In this document: one piece after another, positions 37,455 through 51,117 of the stretch
Position numbering within the stretch: the first letter of the stretch is position 1
Layout: each line of letters starts with the position of its first letter
Assembly (NCBI RefSeq): GCF_037038585.1
Contig: NC_092520.1
Location: forward strand, 145,327,104-145,391,103
Source of the DNA: Patagioenas fasciata
Taxonomy: Eukaryota; Chordata; Aves; Columbiformes; Columbidae
DNA length: 64,000 nt
Direction: 5' to 3'
The notes under the pieces: generated by a model
The model's database searches: none
What the model was told of the DNA's origin: nothing
The model's input: the letters and a program-made list of their open reading frames with translations, nothing else
Position numbers and translations under genes: made by a program

Positions 37455-39422
37455 GGAAAGGCTGAGGGAGCTGAGGGGTCTCTTTAGTTTGGAGAAGCAG
37501 AGACTGAGGGCCGACCTCATTAATGTTTATAAATCTATAAAGGGTGAGTGTCATGAGGATGTAGCCAGGCTCTTCTTGGTGACAACCAATGGTAAGACAA
37601 GGGTAATGGGTGCAAACTGGAACACAAGAGGTTAATAGAGGGTAACAGAACACTGGATCAGGCTGCCTAGGGGGGTTGTAGAGTCTCCTTATATGGAGAC
37701 ATTCAAAACCCACCTGGACACATTCCTGTGTAACCTTATCTGGGTGTTCCTGCTCTGGCAGGGGGATTGGATTAGATGATCTTTTAAGGTCCCTTCCAAT
37801 CCCTAATAATCTGTGATTCTGTGATTAAGGACAAATATAAGGATCAGAGAATTTTCTATTCTAATTAAATCTATGACAATAACCTGCTGTTTGACCAGGC
37901 AAGGTATTTCACCTCCCTTTGGTTGATTTCCACTTTGAATGAATTGGAAATACATCTATGTTGTTCCAGTGTTGTTGATATTACCACATGCCTAATGTGA
38001 TTATTCTCATCTGAGTGGCATAGTGAGCATTTTTGCATGAATTTTACAGGTTTCTGGAGAACCAGCTTGGGTAGAAACTCTTTATAAGTAACATAATGGC
38101 TTTCTTTCTGGAACAAGTTACATCCACATTTTTTTGTCACTTGAGGGTCATCTGAATAGAATCCTATTCATTACTCTGCAAACAGTAGGCATATAATGAT
38201 AATTTGTTGATGGAGGAGTGAGAAAGCAAATCTATTATTTTCCTGTAAATAGAGAATAAACATTAGATAAGCTGTGTTTTCTGTCAGAGAAAGTGTTTTT
38301 GGAAAAATCCCTTTCTGCTGTAGTTGGATTTAATGTTTTCATTGTGCCCATTCTGCAAACAAAATAGCAGCACATAGTCTGTTCTTCAACAAACTTACAA
38401 AACCATATTGGTTGTTATTATAACAAATATGGCTGACAGACAAAAATAGAGGGACAACAGGCAGAAAGTGACATAATGAATCAGAAGAGAGAACTACATC
38501 TGTATTTTCTGGGTTCTAGTCTAGAGCTGTGTTTACAGGACTCTAATATGCCAAGTACTATGTTTTTTGTTTTTGTTTTGTTTGTTTGTTTTTCCTAAAA
38601 AAATCTACACTACCAGAAAGCAAAACAAACAAAATCAAACACCAAACCAAACATCAAAATATGGAATTGTTTTAAGATCCATCTATTTCTCTCTACAAGA
38701 CAATAATTTCTCAGCCATTGACACCTCTTTCTTTCAGAATTTATTTGGATTTTGATTGTGCAGTTTGTGACTTGAGTTGATGAATGAGGACTGAAGAATT
38801 GACTTACTGCTGTAACAGATCATAGGATTGTTATGAGTTAGTATCCTGACAAGTTTGTGCAATAGAGGTGCAAAGAAAAGATACTTGCATGAGTGGTAGA
38901 AATTTGAGATGCAGATGCAAATGACAGAGTTCACGTGAGAATCTTTAGATTTCTGTTTTCTATCTAGGAAACATTTTTACAAGAGTGTTTCTATGAACAA
39001 GCTACTTATTTTCTCACTTTTCTCCTCCTTACACTTCCTGATTATCTGCTCCTTCCATCTCTTTATCCTCTATCTCCAAATAATGCCCTAAGAAAATCTT
39101 GGGAGCTTGAAAAAAAGACAGATTTGGTGTTTAGCAATGGCTTCTGTGCAGATTTCTGAATCCAGGGAGGTTCAACCCGTGGGAAAGTTTCAAGTCTCAT
39201 TTTAGGACTAAGCTCCCAGTATTGTTAAATGGTTGAGGTTAGAAATAGTGGGAAAAGAGTGAATAGATGCAGAGCTGCAAGTCAAATCTTTACACCCTTT
39301 CTTTTCCCTCTCCCCACAACCTGGCTTCATGCACTGTTGTTATATGAGTCAGTCTGTTTCTCCCTCTGCAACCCTCCTATAAGTGGGAAAGTGGATCTAT
39401 AAAAACTAATAGAAACGAGGGG

Positions 39423-39462
39423 AAAAAAAAAAAACAAAAACAAACAAGAAACCAAACCAACT
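39423..39462 (+). repeat. A/C-only low-complexity tract
   Basis: A-rich tract with C at intervals, made only of A and C apart from one G at 39448. It is one of a recurring type in this window. Confidence 0.85.
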
Positions 39463-41754
39463 CTTGATCTTCAGACCCAGAGCCTTTGACTTGGAGCCAA
39501 ATATTTCAAACAGCAAGCCTTTCATAACCAGGAGAGCTAGTGCAAGATCTGTTGGGTACGCAGTGTGACCACATAACGCTCAGCACATGTCAACATAACC
39601 GATAACCAAATTGTACCTCTCAACCTCCCATACAGCATAACTTTGGCAGGCTGCCAATCTCTCAGTCCTAATTAACACGCTGTCATGCTATGACTGGAAA
39701 GTTAAAGCCACAGCTTTATTTACTGCACAATTAACAGGTAAACATGACTTAATCAAAACTTAAACATTCAGCATTTATGAGAAAATTTCAAAATCCTTTT
39801 AGGAGCCCCTTTGACCTCAAGTCTCCAAGCAGACCTCTTGTAATGTGAAATTAACTGCCTGTTCCACCAAGGGACATGGAAGCTCTCTATGACACTACAG
39901 ATTTCCATCCCTGAACAAATTAAAACCAACATCAACTTAATAGACATTCTTGTGTGTGGGTCTCACCCCAGTGTCAGGGCTCTTCTGAGCTAAATCTGCA
40001 TCTGATGGCATTGGAGTACTGACTTCTGTGAGGATGCCCAAGTATCAGGAGACCTCTTTATTGTTCTTGGATCTCGGTAACCCTGTTGAGCCCCACACTG
40101 ACCCCTCAGCTTTGATCCAAATGCAGAAGCCCAGTTCTGGTCCTTCAGAGACTTAGGCATCTGTTTAATCTTCCATCTTGTGAACAACCACGTTAACTTT
40201 AATACACTAACCACTCATAAATTCTGGCATCCATGTACTGTTTGTTTATCATATTGGGAGCTTTAGATGATAGCTGGCTTACTCAGTTTTAGTTTTTAAG
40301 TACTGTAAAACCCCACCAATATAAAGTGACTTCAGCAGCAGATTTCTTTTTGCTTAAGAGAACTGGTGCCTCAGTACCCAATTTATGGTTTGTTTCACGC
40401 CCAAACAGACATGCAATCCTTTCAAGTAGACTAGATATGATATCGGGGTGGGGACCCATTTTAATCTCTGTGAAACCACCACAGTACAAAAAGAATTGTT
40501 TTACAGCATGGTTGCCCCCCAGCAGCACCAGGCCTATGCTGGACCATTCACATGCTCAGGGTTAAGCAGCCATTCATCATCTCCAGAATGAAGTAATTTA
40601 CATACCACTAGGTGTAGAGGCACCACATTTTGATAGCAGCCTACCACTGCCAGCACTAGATGTACAGCCATCTTGCTCTTACTCACATAGAAATATATAC
40701 CTAAAAAGGATGGAAGAAGAAAAAAGCTTTTCTCTTCTGAAAGCAAAATGACTTGTACTATCTACTGGAATGTATTACTTTTCAATATGGCAATATTTTT
40801 CAACATTGTGCAGAGAAACACAAGGCAATTGTCCACCATGAAAAATACTAACCCTCTTCAACCTGAGCTCCTGATCTTCTAATACCATCTACACTACCAG
40901 CACTCTGTGTCTTCCATTACAGTAAATGCTGAGCTGGCAGTTCTACCTCTCCTGCCCCTGATTGAGGCTGCAATGCAGAGAATCTTTGGCAGGGAAGGAG
41001 GTGAAGTAAGGAAGGAAGTTGCTGATATCAACCAGAGTGGGTCAATAAAGAATTTTAAACACCCGTTTAGATATATTGCTGTATTTTACAATGTGTAAAT
41101 TGTGATACATAATAAAACTGACCAAGCAAGAAAGAAAACTGTTCATATTTTGTTGCTGGAAAAATGCTATTTATTAAAAACTTTGATGCTGTTGCTGATA
41201 CCTAATGTTTTCATAGTATATTTATTTCTCTTAGGTACCAAAAATGCCACATCTTCTACCATGCAAGACTTGCATAAGGACATGTGAGGAGAAAAGTGAT
41301 GAACAGAAGCTGGTTCTCCCAGTACAGTGTGAAGGGAGAGAGCGGAGTACAGTTACTGTTGAACTGTCAGGAAGGTCCCCAGCTGTGCTATTTAGATGGG
41401 CAGAGTTGAGCAAAGTGGTCTTGTATGTAAAGTGCATTCCCTCGCTGACCCTTCCTTATCCTTTGAGCTTCTCTCAACCCTTTAAGAGAGGTTTTCTCTC
41501 TTTTAATTCATACCACGGTAGAGGCTGTTATATAGTGGGAGGAACTGCAGAATAAAGGAAGATTTGTGGATCGAGGACTGGCCAATTCATTGGCAAAATT
41601 CCTATCTCTCCTACTCACTAGTTCTGCTGCTGCCCATGGTGTTTACCACCTGTTTGGGTCTGCACTGTGACAGAGAAGGTAACCACTGTGCAGTACACTG
41701 CTTCAGATCTCCATTCAGCTGGTCATGCGAGACTGTTTTGTAGGAATGAGACTG

Positions 41755-41940
41755 AGTGAAGAATTAGGAGTCTGATCTTCTATTTCCAGCCCTGCCATCA
41801 ACTTGCATGCACTGAGAGGGAAACCAGTAACTCTAACTACCACGCTCGTCAGTTTTCCTATCTGTACAGTGGAGCTAGTGGTGCTTATCAAGAAAACATG
41901 AGTGACTTGGATGTTCATTGTGTTTGGAGAAAGCTTTAGT
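41755..41940 (+). repeat. MIR-type SINE remnant (plus orientation)
   Basis: This is the clearest MIR-like copy. In order: GGAGTCTGATCTTCTATTTC (B-box region), CCAGCCCTGCCATCAACTTG, then CCAGTAACTCTAACT, then GTCAGTTTTCCTATCTGTAC, and AGTGGAGCTAGTGGTGCTTA. These correspond step by step to the MIR body from the B box to beyond the CORE. The remembered consensus was not aligned by computation. Confidence 0.65.
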
Positions 41941-42675
41941 TTCATGGATTCAAGGTCCCATTGGAAGTGTCAAGTAGTATTAATCCAAAGAGAATATGGT
42001 GGTTTTTTGCTTCCTGTTAATGTGTTATTCACATCTTGGCTTCAGGAATAATGTGCACATCCTCATGTGTCTCTGTGCCAACACTCAATATTGTGCGTGC
42101 CAAGATACATTATGGTGTCTATTTACTATGTACAGCCTACATACTGCCTTTGTGAGTAAGTATGGCAGCAATGTAGTAGGGGAAGGAAGGGAGTATCTAT
42201 GTGTCTGTATATAAGATCATATATTTGTACAAAGTGTGTGTCTGTGGGCTTCAGAGACTGAGGGGAGTCTGTGGTTCAGACAGTCTGCCTGTTTTTTTCT
42301 TTTTTTCTCTGAAGGCAGCAAAAGATGTTGATATGGATTTTTTTTTTCCTTTTTTTACAGGAGCTTTTTGTGTTTTGAATTAGTACATTTCCCTCACATC
42401 AGGTCTTGCCAAAGATCATTTACTTACTAGTACTGTGAAAGCAGGTTGCCCAAAGGCAGCACCATTCCCCGTTGTTTTCTCATCTTCCAAACTACTCAGA
42501 GACATGCTGTAATAACACTCCTAGTTAAAAAAAAAAAAAAAGACAACAAAAAAACCAAAACAGAATTTCAGCAAGAGCAGAACAATTGAGCAAAAATGAT
42601 GGTACTTATGCTGCATGTATGCTTAAGTATTTTGCTGAACTAGTGCCAAGGTTGTGAGTTTACACAGCAGAAATA

Positions 42676-42785
42676 CTGCCACTGATGTGCTCTGTGTAAC
42701 TGTGACCCAGTAACTTCATTTGTGAATTGTATCCAGTGTGATATTTCTGTTCAACATTCCCACTGGTAAAATGAGGCTTTAATCA
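42676..42785 (+). repeat. MIR-type SINE remnant (plus orientation)
   Basis: The segment reads ACTGCCACTGATGTGCTCTG, then TGTAACTGTGACCCAGTAAC, and later CACTGGTAAAATGAGGCTTT. This follows the MIR order of CTGCCACT, CTGTGTGACC, CAGTTTCC and TGTAAAATGGGG. It is the second such copy within 1 kb. Confidence 0.55.
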
Positions 42786-44000
42786 CAGGACATGAGAGAG
42801 AAGCTTTGTACAAACTAATCTACAATTAAGTACAGAATTTTCATTCATAAGAATGTTTGTGATTTTTTTTCCTCTCCAAAATGAAATCCCTGCAGTAAGA
42901 AAGTGCGATACAAAGGAAGTGAACTCTTCCTGACTGCTGGAGGTTGCAAGTAATGACTTTTTTTTTTTTTTCCCCTCTTTTTGTTTTTTGTTGTTGTTGC
43001 TACCAACTAGCAACATTTCTCAAAGGAGATGAGCTATTTAGGGTATGTATAGATTGTTCATCAGAGGGATTGAAATACATTCTTCACAAGCATGCTCAAC
43101 ATTCTCAGCCATTAATAACAAAATTTTTAGTGGTGAATAAAACAAAGGATATGACACATTGCCAGTAGGGAAATTGATTTATCTTGCTTTGGTTCATTGT
43201 CTGTATTAAGAAATGTCACACATATTCAAAGTGTTTTGCATAGCTAGTGTGTTGTGTTTTGCCATAACAAAATCCCTGCTAAACTATATTTTGGCATCTC
43301 TTTCTAATGTCAGCAAGGAAACAACTAGTTTCAATTAAGTATGTTTAGCCTATTATCATATATACTTTATATACATATGTATAAATACATATATAGTTAT
43401 GCATGTGCTTAGATATTTTGATGAATTAGACCAAAAAAAGTATTTGCTTCTCCAAAATGGGCCACACGGAAGTGTGTATACACTTACTTCATGTACAGTC
43501 TTTACGGACAAATTATTAACACGTGGGAAGACTTGCTGCTTCTTAGAGTAGGGCTTCAGAGAACTTGCACTACTGGACCTTGTCTTTTCCCTTTGAAATC
43601 AGTGACTTTAAGATAATTAAAACTAGATTTGTGGACTTATAAGACAGCCAAAGTATAGCTCCTACAAGTGGAATTCATTTTACCTTGGTCCACAAGGCTG
43701 ATTGGCATGTGCTCAGAGAAGTTTAACTCAATTGGCTAAAATAAAAATATGCAGTCTATGATATAACCATAGAGACTGGATATAAAGGATGTTATGCTAA
43801 TAGACACTTTCAAAACTGCTTTTCAGAGCTGTGTGAACATATCCAATGAGCATCGTTGGGCTAATGATGATGATTCTGCTCTAAGTATGTATAATTTTTC
43901 AAACTGCATCTTGGAAGACAGGAAGTACTTAAATTGCATCCTGAAAATGAAATATTAAAGACATAACACTAGATTTGTTAATGTCCACATTTGACTTGAA

Positions 44001-44072
44001 GTTTTTGTGTTTGTTTGTTGTTTTTGTTTGTTTTGGTTGGTTGGTTGTTGTTTTTTTGTTTTGTTTTGTTTT
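44001..44072 (+). repeat. 72-nt G/T-only tract
   Basis: Every base is G or T, mostly TTTG and TTGG units, ending just before CCCC. It is the counterpart, on the opposite strand sense, of the A/C-only tracts in the window. Confidence 0.9.
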
Positions 44073-45004
44073 CCCCTAAACTTAGTGAGATCAATGATAC
44101 ATACAAGCAAAATTTGGAAAGTCCTTACTGTGGCTGATTTTGAGTGCATTGAGCAGAAAATGTCTGATCAGAACATACATGGAAAAATTTTTTATGTGGC
44201 TTTTTTTGTTTTCAGTGCTAACATAAATAAACTGTTTAACTGATTTTGTACAAACTTTCCAAAAAATATCTCAAGCATGGAAAATTTCAGCCCAAAATGG
44301 AGTTTATTTGAGAAAATTACAAGCAACAGAAAAAGAGGGTTAGAATGGAAATCTGAACTCCTCATTAGCTAGAGTTAAGCGCCAACTTAAATGCCAGGGT
44401 TTTTTTCTGTTAATATTTGGTTTAAAGTTACATACAGGTTTGGAAGAGCTTAGCTGTTTTTAACCCCTTTTTCAGTGCTGTCACTGACTTAGTTTCGTTT
44501 CAAAGTGATGGCGTGGGTTCAGGACTCAATAGATATCTTCACCACAGCAGAAGACATAATTTTCACTTGAGACCTTGTTCTCACAGCCTTAAATTCCACC
44601 TAAATCCCTCTCTCTAGTATTTACTATTGGCTGACTGTAAATATTTAGTGGCACAAGCCAATGGGGATCATTAGGCTAAGGCGGGCCTTAGGCTGTCAGA
44701 TTATGGCTTCTGGTTTCCATTACAGATCTGTGGCAGTGCAAGGAAAAGACAGGATGTCTACCTAACACAGCGAAAAGGTACGCATAAAACCCATTAAAGT
44801 ACAATGCAGTCAAAACAATGGCGTACTGTGTTTTTAATCCTTAGCTGAGGCAGAAACCTGCACAGCTTCATCTCTGAAAATGATGGCAAGTAATGTTTTG
44901 TCCACATGTCATACTTTTCATCTGGAATTCCCAGTGCCTACAGGAAAATGAGGAGATAGATGTTATTTGACTACTTTTACTCTTGGTCTAACTAAATAGG
45001 GAGA

Positions 45005-45135
45005 TTGCTGTGGTCTAATGGATAGGACCTGCATCAAACTCCTCAGCAAGCAGCTAGCTCCATTCCTGGCTCTGCTGCAAATTCCCTGTGTAACCTCTGG
45101 CAAACTTTCTCTTCCTCTGCTCCTTCCTTTGGAAA
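45005..45135 (+). repeat. MIR-type tRNA-derived SINE remnant (plus orientation)
   Basis: An A-box-like TGTGGTCTAATGGATAGG near 45008 is followed at the right distance by a B-box-like block, CTCCATTCCTGGCTCTGCTG near 45058. Next come GTGTAACCTCTGGCAAACTT and CTCTTCCTCTGCTCC, as in the MIR core. The tRNA-related 5' half is better kept here than in the other copies. It would not be a functional tRNA: no cloverleaf is maintained. Confidence 0.6.
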
Positions 45136-47949
45136 ATTCCTCTGAATTCAGGGGGGCATTTTGTTGGGGGAATGCAGGATGAGGACTCTTTACCAGATTT
45201 GGAGTCTCTTTTGCTTTTTGAAGGTTAGCCAATTCAGTTCTGAGACCAACAATGAATGTCTCCTTTGCAGTTCTTAAGAGAATTGTCTTTTTTTCCCAGT
45301 GATGTAAATTTTGTTTACATTTTATGCTTTCTACTTTTAAAAACCTCCCTGGTTTGTCTTTGTTCCCAATTTTTTAGTCCAAAAGATCTTTATTAGATAT
45401 ACAGAAGAAGGGATCCAAGTATGTATTAAAAGCAATTATAAGAACTCTTAATTTAAAAAGTGCCTATTGCAAATATTCAGAAACATTCAAGTGGTCAGTG
45501 ATATTGTACTGAGTGTGGATGTGCGTACTTCTCTTCTTTTAAAGTTATGAAAATCATTATGTTTTCTGTAACTGTGAGGAAGCAACTGACAATCCAGGCA
45601 CCTGGAAGAGCAGGGCTACAACTTTGGTACTGCAGCTCCGAAACAGAGGTTCCTAACGCTTAAAAAAAGACATTTAAAAGATGATTCTGTCTAGCACTAA
45701 GATCCTTCAGAAAAATGCATGCAAACTAAATGGCAAGGTGCCTACACACTCAGGTCATAATCAGGCAGTCTAAATCCTATGAGTGCCTGTGCCTAGTTTT
45801 TCCTGTGGGCTGTTTTTCAACATCTCCATCCTTAGCTTACTTCAGTCCTCTGAGCCCCACTTCAGAGGCCTGCAGAGGTGCTTGACTTTCTCCATTGAAT
45901 AAACATAGGGACTTCAGTGGGTTATAGACCATCTGAAAGTGGTTCTTATGGCCTAGTCATGTTCTCACTAAATGATATCAAAGCCCTCGCTGTCATCTCT
46001 GAAAGCTGAAGTGAACGCTCATCTATACACAGTAATAGTTATTATTGATTAAAATTTATAAAACCATAAGTTATTGTCTGTCATTTCTGTTAAATTCAAA
46101 TTCTTTAGACAGACAACTCCACCACTGGTTAGTTTCTAGATTTCTGAAGATGCTCTGCACATTTCAGCCATTTATTCGTTAGCATACCTAGCCTCAAGGA
46201 GATCTAATTACTCAGAAACCTTGAAAATGTTTTAAAAAACTGCATTTTGCTCTTTCCATTTTTCAGTAACATGGACAAAAATACAACCTAATGAGCAAAA
46301 CATTTATTTTGGTACAGGATTCTTCCTGCTGCTTAATGCTCTTTCCTTCTGCTTTTTTCTAGAGCACACGTTTTTTCACATTGGCAGGATGTGTGCGGAC
46401 ATGAGCTGAATATATATTTAATCTTAAATTCAGTAGGAAGCACTAAGTTATTGAACAACAGCACCTGAACGAAGACAAAATTTTGTCAGCCCAGTAAGGA
46501 CTTACGATAAGGTAGCTACTGACTTTCTTGAGTAGACTGGGACCTTCTTTCAAATAAATAGGGTCCAGCATTTTCTGAAATAGTAATATTTCTGATATAA
46601 ATACTTAGTTTGTACAGAATTTACAACTCAGATTACAGCCTTTCTTGTGAAGCAGATGCAACCTTCGTCCCCTAATTAATATACATTTTTGATGTATTTT
46701 TTTCCAAGTAACAGTAACTGCTCAAGCATACTCAGTGCTATCTAAGCATGTCATGATGTTTAAAGTAATCTGTATTGGGAAATGCAGTGGCGATTTAGTG
46801 CTGCAAGACTTGTCCTGATTATGGTAGGCCTGGAATAAAAATAAAGGTACAAACTCAGTCTCATTTAATGCTTAGACACTTACATGGACAACAGCAACTC
46901 CCTTCCTGATGCTGATATAAACTTACGTTCCTTTTTTTTTCCCTGCAGGAAGCCCTCAGGCTAATGTTAGTTAGCAGGGAGCTGTTTGCAACCGAGAGAA
47001 AAGCTGTTTCTGTAGCTGCTCGCAGAAATGCTCACAAATTCCAGCTAGCACAATACCCTTCTGTGACAAGCACTATGTAACATCTGCATTTGAGATATTT
47101 CTATGCTCCAACCAGTAAAAGCCCAACTGAATCCAACTCTTGATCTTCACAGAATTGCCTCTCACAAAGGTTCTCCATCCACTTTGAGCTCCACCTGCAC
47201 ACACAGCTTCTTTGGTGCTGATTTATGCAAACTGATATGTTTACTCCTCTGTGGGTACTTCCTTCCAATCATGAAAATGGCTCAGAGTGGCAGAGAGCTT
47301 CTTTTCCTTCTCTCAGTTTCTTCCATTTTGCCCTCTAGGAGATGCTGGTATTGTTTGTCATCTTAGAGTTTCATCTTCCCACCAGTTAGTTACCAGTTCT
47401 GCTGTTACTTCAGCCTCATATGGATGCAGACTCCTTGTGTCACAGAGATTGAAAGACAGAAAGGAAAGAGGTGACCTTGCAGGAGTACAAGAATGAGGTG
47501 GGATCTGACAATGAAGCTCTGTGGATGGTTTATGATTTTGTAAGCTGGGGTTGGGCTCTTTCCTGTAGGTTAAGGAGCAGAGAATGGCTCAATATCTCTT
47601 TCTCCCTGTCATTCCTAGTCCTCTTCTCCAAAGCTGTGTTGCTCTGAAAGGCTGGGAAGCTGAGTCTACTGCTTTTGCAAATAGTGTTGTTCTGCATGAA
47701 TACTCTTTGAGTTTAGGCTTGGGAGGGTGGGAAGCTGTGTTGAAAGTGCATTGACCTTCATAAGCTTTTAGCAATACAGTTTTTCCTCATTCCTTCATTG
47801 CCCTCAGTCTTTCTCAGTTGAGTGGAGATGCCCCAAGGCACAATTACAGATGGTCACAGGGAAGGAACACAGTTAAACAGAGATAATATTCACAAAAAGC
47901 AACAGGTATTTAGGCTTATTTAATGATATCTTCAATTTCTTAAAGGGGA

Positions 47950-47987
47950 CTAGATTTTTAAAAGCTTTTAGATTATTAAAAATCTAG
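47950..47987. repeat. Perfect 12-bp inverted repeat
   Basis: CTAGATTTTTAA (47950-47961) and its exact complement TTAAAAATCTAG (47976-47987) flank a 14-base loop. AT-rich surroundings make small palindromes likely, so significance is low. Confidence 0.85.
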
Positions 47988-50900
47988 ACATTTAAAAATC
48001 CTGATAGGTCTCTGCCTGCTTATTAAGGTGCTTATTTGCTTCTAAAAATCTGGTCATCAGACCTTTCTCTCCATACAGATTTGGGGGCAATTTTTCCTGT
48101 GATGGAACTGCTACCGGCCATTGTTTTGCTGTCACCTATAAGAGAAGGCTATGTCTGCTGTGCACAACTGCCAGATAATCATTCAGAAAACATAAGTAAA
48201 GATGAAGAAAAATAATTATATATGGTTAAAACATGGCTACAATATTGCTGTTAATGTGGGTGACCAAATGCCTGAAACCAAAATGTAAGATGCCTATGTT
48301 TCCTAGTGAGGCTTTGAAGCTGATACTCCATCGGTGTAATAATGAAGCCAAATAATATGACGTGTGAAACGCTGTGGTTCTGGGAATATCTAGCAGGCTT
48401 ATGGCTCACATGTGTATTTCATGTGAAAACATGTCATTTGCCTGTCCTGGCTGATCTTGTATACAGCTGCTGAACAAAAGTATGTGGAAGAAAGCTTGCA
48501 TGCAAATCTCTCTTCTATATGTGCCAAATAGAGGTGTTTTCTTTTCAGTCCAGGAGACGTCATTTTTTGGGGCTGAGCAAGGGAGTACTTACAGCAAAGG
48601 TGTTTGCGCTGAGGAATGACAGGTTTTCCCACTTAGAAAAATTAATTTTAATATGTGTTTTCATTCTAGAGTTTATAGGGCAATTTATAGTGTACATTAT
48701 TACTGACTAGTAGAGAGCTTCTCTCAGAAAGCTAGGAGACAATGAAGAAAACAGTTTCCTTTTCTAAGAGAGAGAGGCTAAAAATTTTGTAAGGTGTATT
48801 GTGGTCTTACTTGCATATATCGTTTTGTTAGGATAGAAAGAGGTAATAACAGGATCATCACTAGAAGAAAAAGAATTCAGTGTTTAATAGATGTACAGTC
48901 TTTTTTAATTGTTGCAATTGACTTTCATTACCTGAAATTTAGCATGCCAGTCACATTCTACTCTCTACCTGTAAGCTTGTACTTTTCTCTGTCATCAAAA
49001 TTTCTCAGAAGTGAGTCACTGAAGACTGAAAAGACATTGTCAGACACTGCAATTCATTGCTTACTTTGCTTGTAAGGCATCTCTGATCCTTGATGTGATA
49101 TAGATTATATATAGAATCGCAAATGTGCTATTCAAGAGACTGACAGAGTTTCTGTGTCTGCTCAACTTCAGACCATCAGTGTGGCCTGAACCCTTGAACT
49201 CTTAATAGTGAAAGCATGAATCCCATCAGATGGAAATAAAGACCTAGACTTGTAATGAAGTAGTTTCTAGTTCGAACTTTTTTGCTAATCATGCAAAAAT
49301 GGTCAAAAAAAGATAGGACTTCTCCAAAAGTCAGCAAGTACATGGAGATTGGAACTACTGCTCATCCATGACTGGCTGATTTTAGGGAGAACAGGTGATG
49401 TTTTGAAACTTCTTCAAAAATACCTGTTCTTACAGTGGCTTCAAATGGTGACAGAAGTGTTGAGCAGCTGTTTTTATGGGAAGTTTGAGGAGGGAAGTCA
49501 GATATAATGTATAGGGAAGAACATACCAGTGGATTTGAGAGTTTGGTGAACTTCCTTAAACAATAAATAATCCATCCTCCTAATTTTTAGCCGTTAACCT
49601 AGTTACAAACCAAAAGGATTCTTCCTTGATCAGCTGAGCACTGAGAAGCCTTGGGTTCTTATGTTAAAGTCTTCCATGACTTCTCACCTGCAAGATTTGC
49701 CTGTTTTTTGAAGGTGACAGATAAATATCACTCAAGAGTGGCTCAGCTGTGCTCATCAGAGAGACAGATTAAGATGACGTCTTTCTCAGCCAACAAATGT
49801 GGCAGTCTGTTTTTACATAGAACCAATTTTAAGAAGCCTTACTTAAGAAAACAGAAAGAAGAAGTGAAGTTTAGTCCGTGGCATTTTCTTCCTTCTCCCC
49901 CTAAATTTTTTGTCATATAAATACTCCCTGAAATTATTGCTTGGAGGGACCTTGAATGAGTTCTCAACCTCTGATGAATTCCTTTCAGATTTTATTTCTG
50001 AGGAGTTAGCACAATTAAAGAAAAAATATATTCCTGGGGGATTCCCTAGGAAGATCTGTCTGTCTGGTTATGGGATATGTTTCTCGCACTGTCACAAGAT
50101 GAAATTAGGGGCTCCCCTGACAAATATAAAAGTTATGTGACAACCTATCTATTTTTAGATGATTTAAATCAATGAAGAGGGAAAAACATTTGTTTCCAAG
50201 ACTGTAATTTTCCAGATGACACCATTTTATTGCATGGTGCCATACCATGAGAAAGAGCGTTCCTGTGGCTTTTGAACTGGAAATCCTGTAGGAATGCTAT
50301 TTCTGGCATTTATTTGCTGTGAAGCCAGGCACACATGGAGACCAGACAGACTGACCAGATACAGTTTGTGGTATCAAGGCATTCAGAAAGTCCTTGCCAC
50401 ACAGCCCTTCTCCAGTATATGAAGTGTTGAGTGAAGTTGAAGAATTATCAATGAAGATCAAATCTGAAAGCCATGATCTGATCAGACAGACTTTTGCAGT
50501 ATTAATTTATCCCTTCCTCTTGCAAAAACACTATTTTCATAATTCAGCTTTTCTGTCTTCATTGATGCTTATAAAATAATTCTTGGTAATGAACAAGATT
50601 TTGATATGAAGTGGGAGTGAAGGTTGAATGCATACTTCAATGAAAAAACAAATTGGGTCACTCCAGTTTAACTGTGAAGATATTTTTTTAATTTGCCTGG
50701 GTACTGCATCTAAGCATGCAAAAAAATGTTGATTTAAGAATGAACACAAGAACAGACAGTTTAGGCCCATTCTTCGGTAACCTTCTGAAGTGGGCAGTTG
50801 TAGTGAATTCAGTATGGCTATGCATGCAAGAGGAGTTTTTGCATGGGTAAGTGCTTACAGGAGGCAGCCCTCTATAGCTTAAGAATTTGTATCTTCAGAT

Positions 50901-51117
50901 ACTTTGTGTATTCAGTTAAACAGACCAGGATGGATTTTTCTTATTCTTTTTTTTTTTTTTTTAAATATGCTCTGAAATTTTTCAGAATATAATTGTGTCT
51001 CTCCGCAGCCTCTCTCATAGGAACAGCTCTAAAATGATAGTCTGCCTGAATGGAGAAAAAACTCCAATAAATATGGTGCATTCCTCTTTAAAAAGAATAT
51101 TTATTTAGTAAGTTTAG

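Larger units (their letters stand above)
35106..37826 (+). mobile_element. CR1 LINE retrotransposon, 5'-truncated, degraded ORF2
   Basis: This is a CR1 (chicken repeat 1) non-LTR element on the same strand as KLHL42. The 5' end lies inside the ORF2 endonuclease (around QSGDYDLVAITET). Endonuclease motifs GDFNFPDVCW (near 35476) and SDHEMVEF (near 35680) are visible. Reverse-transcriptase blocks follow: [11 protein letters not shown] near 36735, GVPQGSV near 36910 and FADDTKLGG near 36998. After these come the C-terminal LGRNNP and [10 protein letters not shown] blocks (37131-37250) and [19 protein letters not shown] (37325-37380). The 3' end has GATTAGATGATCTTTTAAGG and the terminal short repeats CTGTGATTCTGTGATT typical of CR1. 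Several in-frame stops and shifts (for example near 35400, 36765, 37083 and 37440) make it inactive. No target duplication is evident. Confidence 0.95.
37827..45000. other. Non-coding DNA after the CR1 element, with SINE remnants
   Basis: No gene is recognised. The stretch carries A/C-only or G/T-only tracts at 38562-38594, 38619-38660, 39423-39462, 42527-42561 and 44001-44072, plus MIR-type remnants at 41755-41940 and 42676-42785. A block near 39990-40160 has slightly raised GC but no recognised identity. Confidence 0.6.

Noticed and set aside
35958-37713. Minus-strand open frames across the CR1 element
   Set aside because: They are antisense shadows of the CR1 ORF2 region and match nothing themselves.
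45005-45080. Possible tRNA gene
   Set aside because: A-box and B-box-like words are present, but the arms do not pair and the sequence continues into a MIR core, so it is a SINE remnant.
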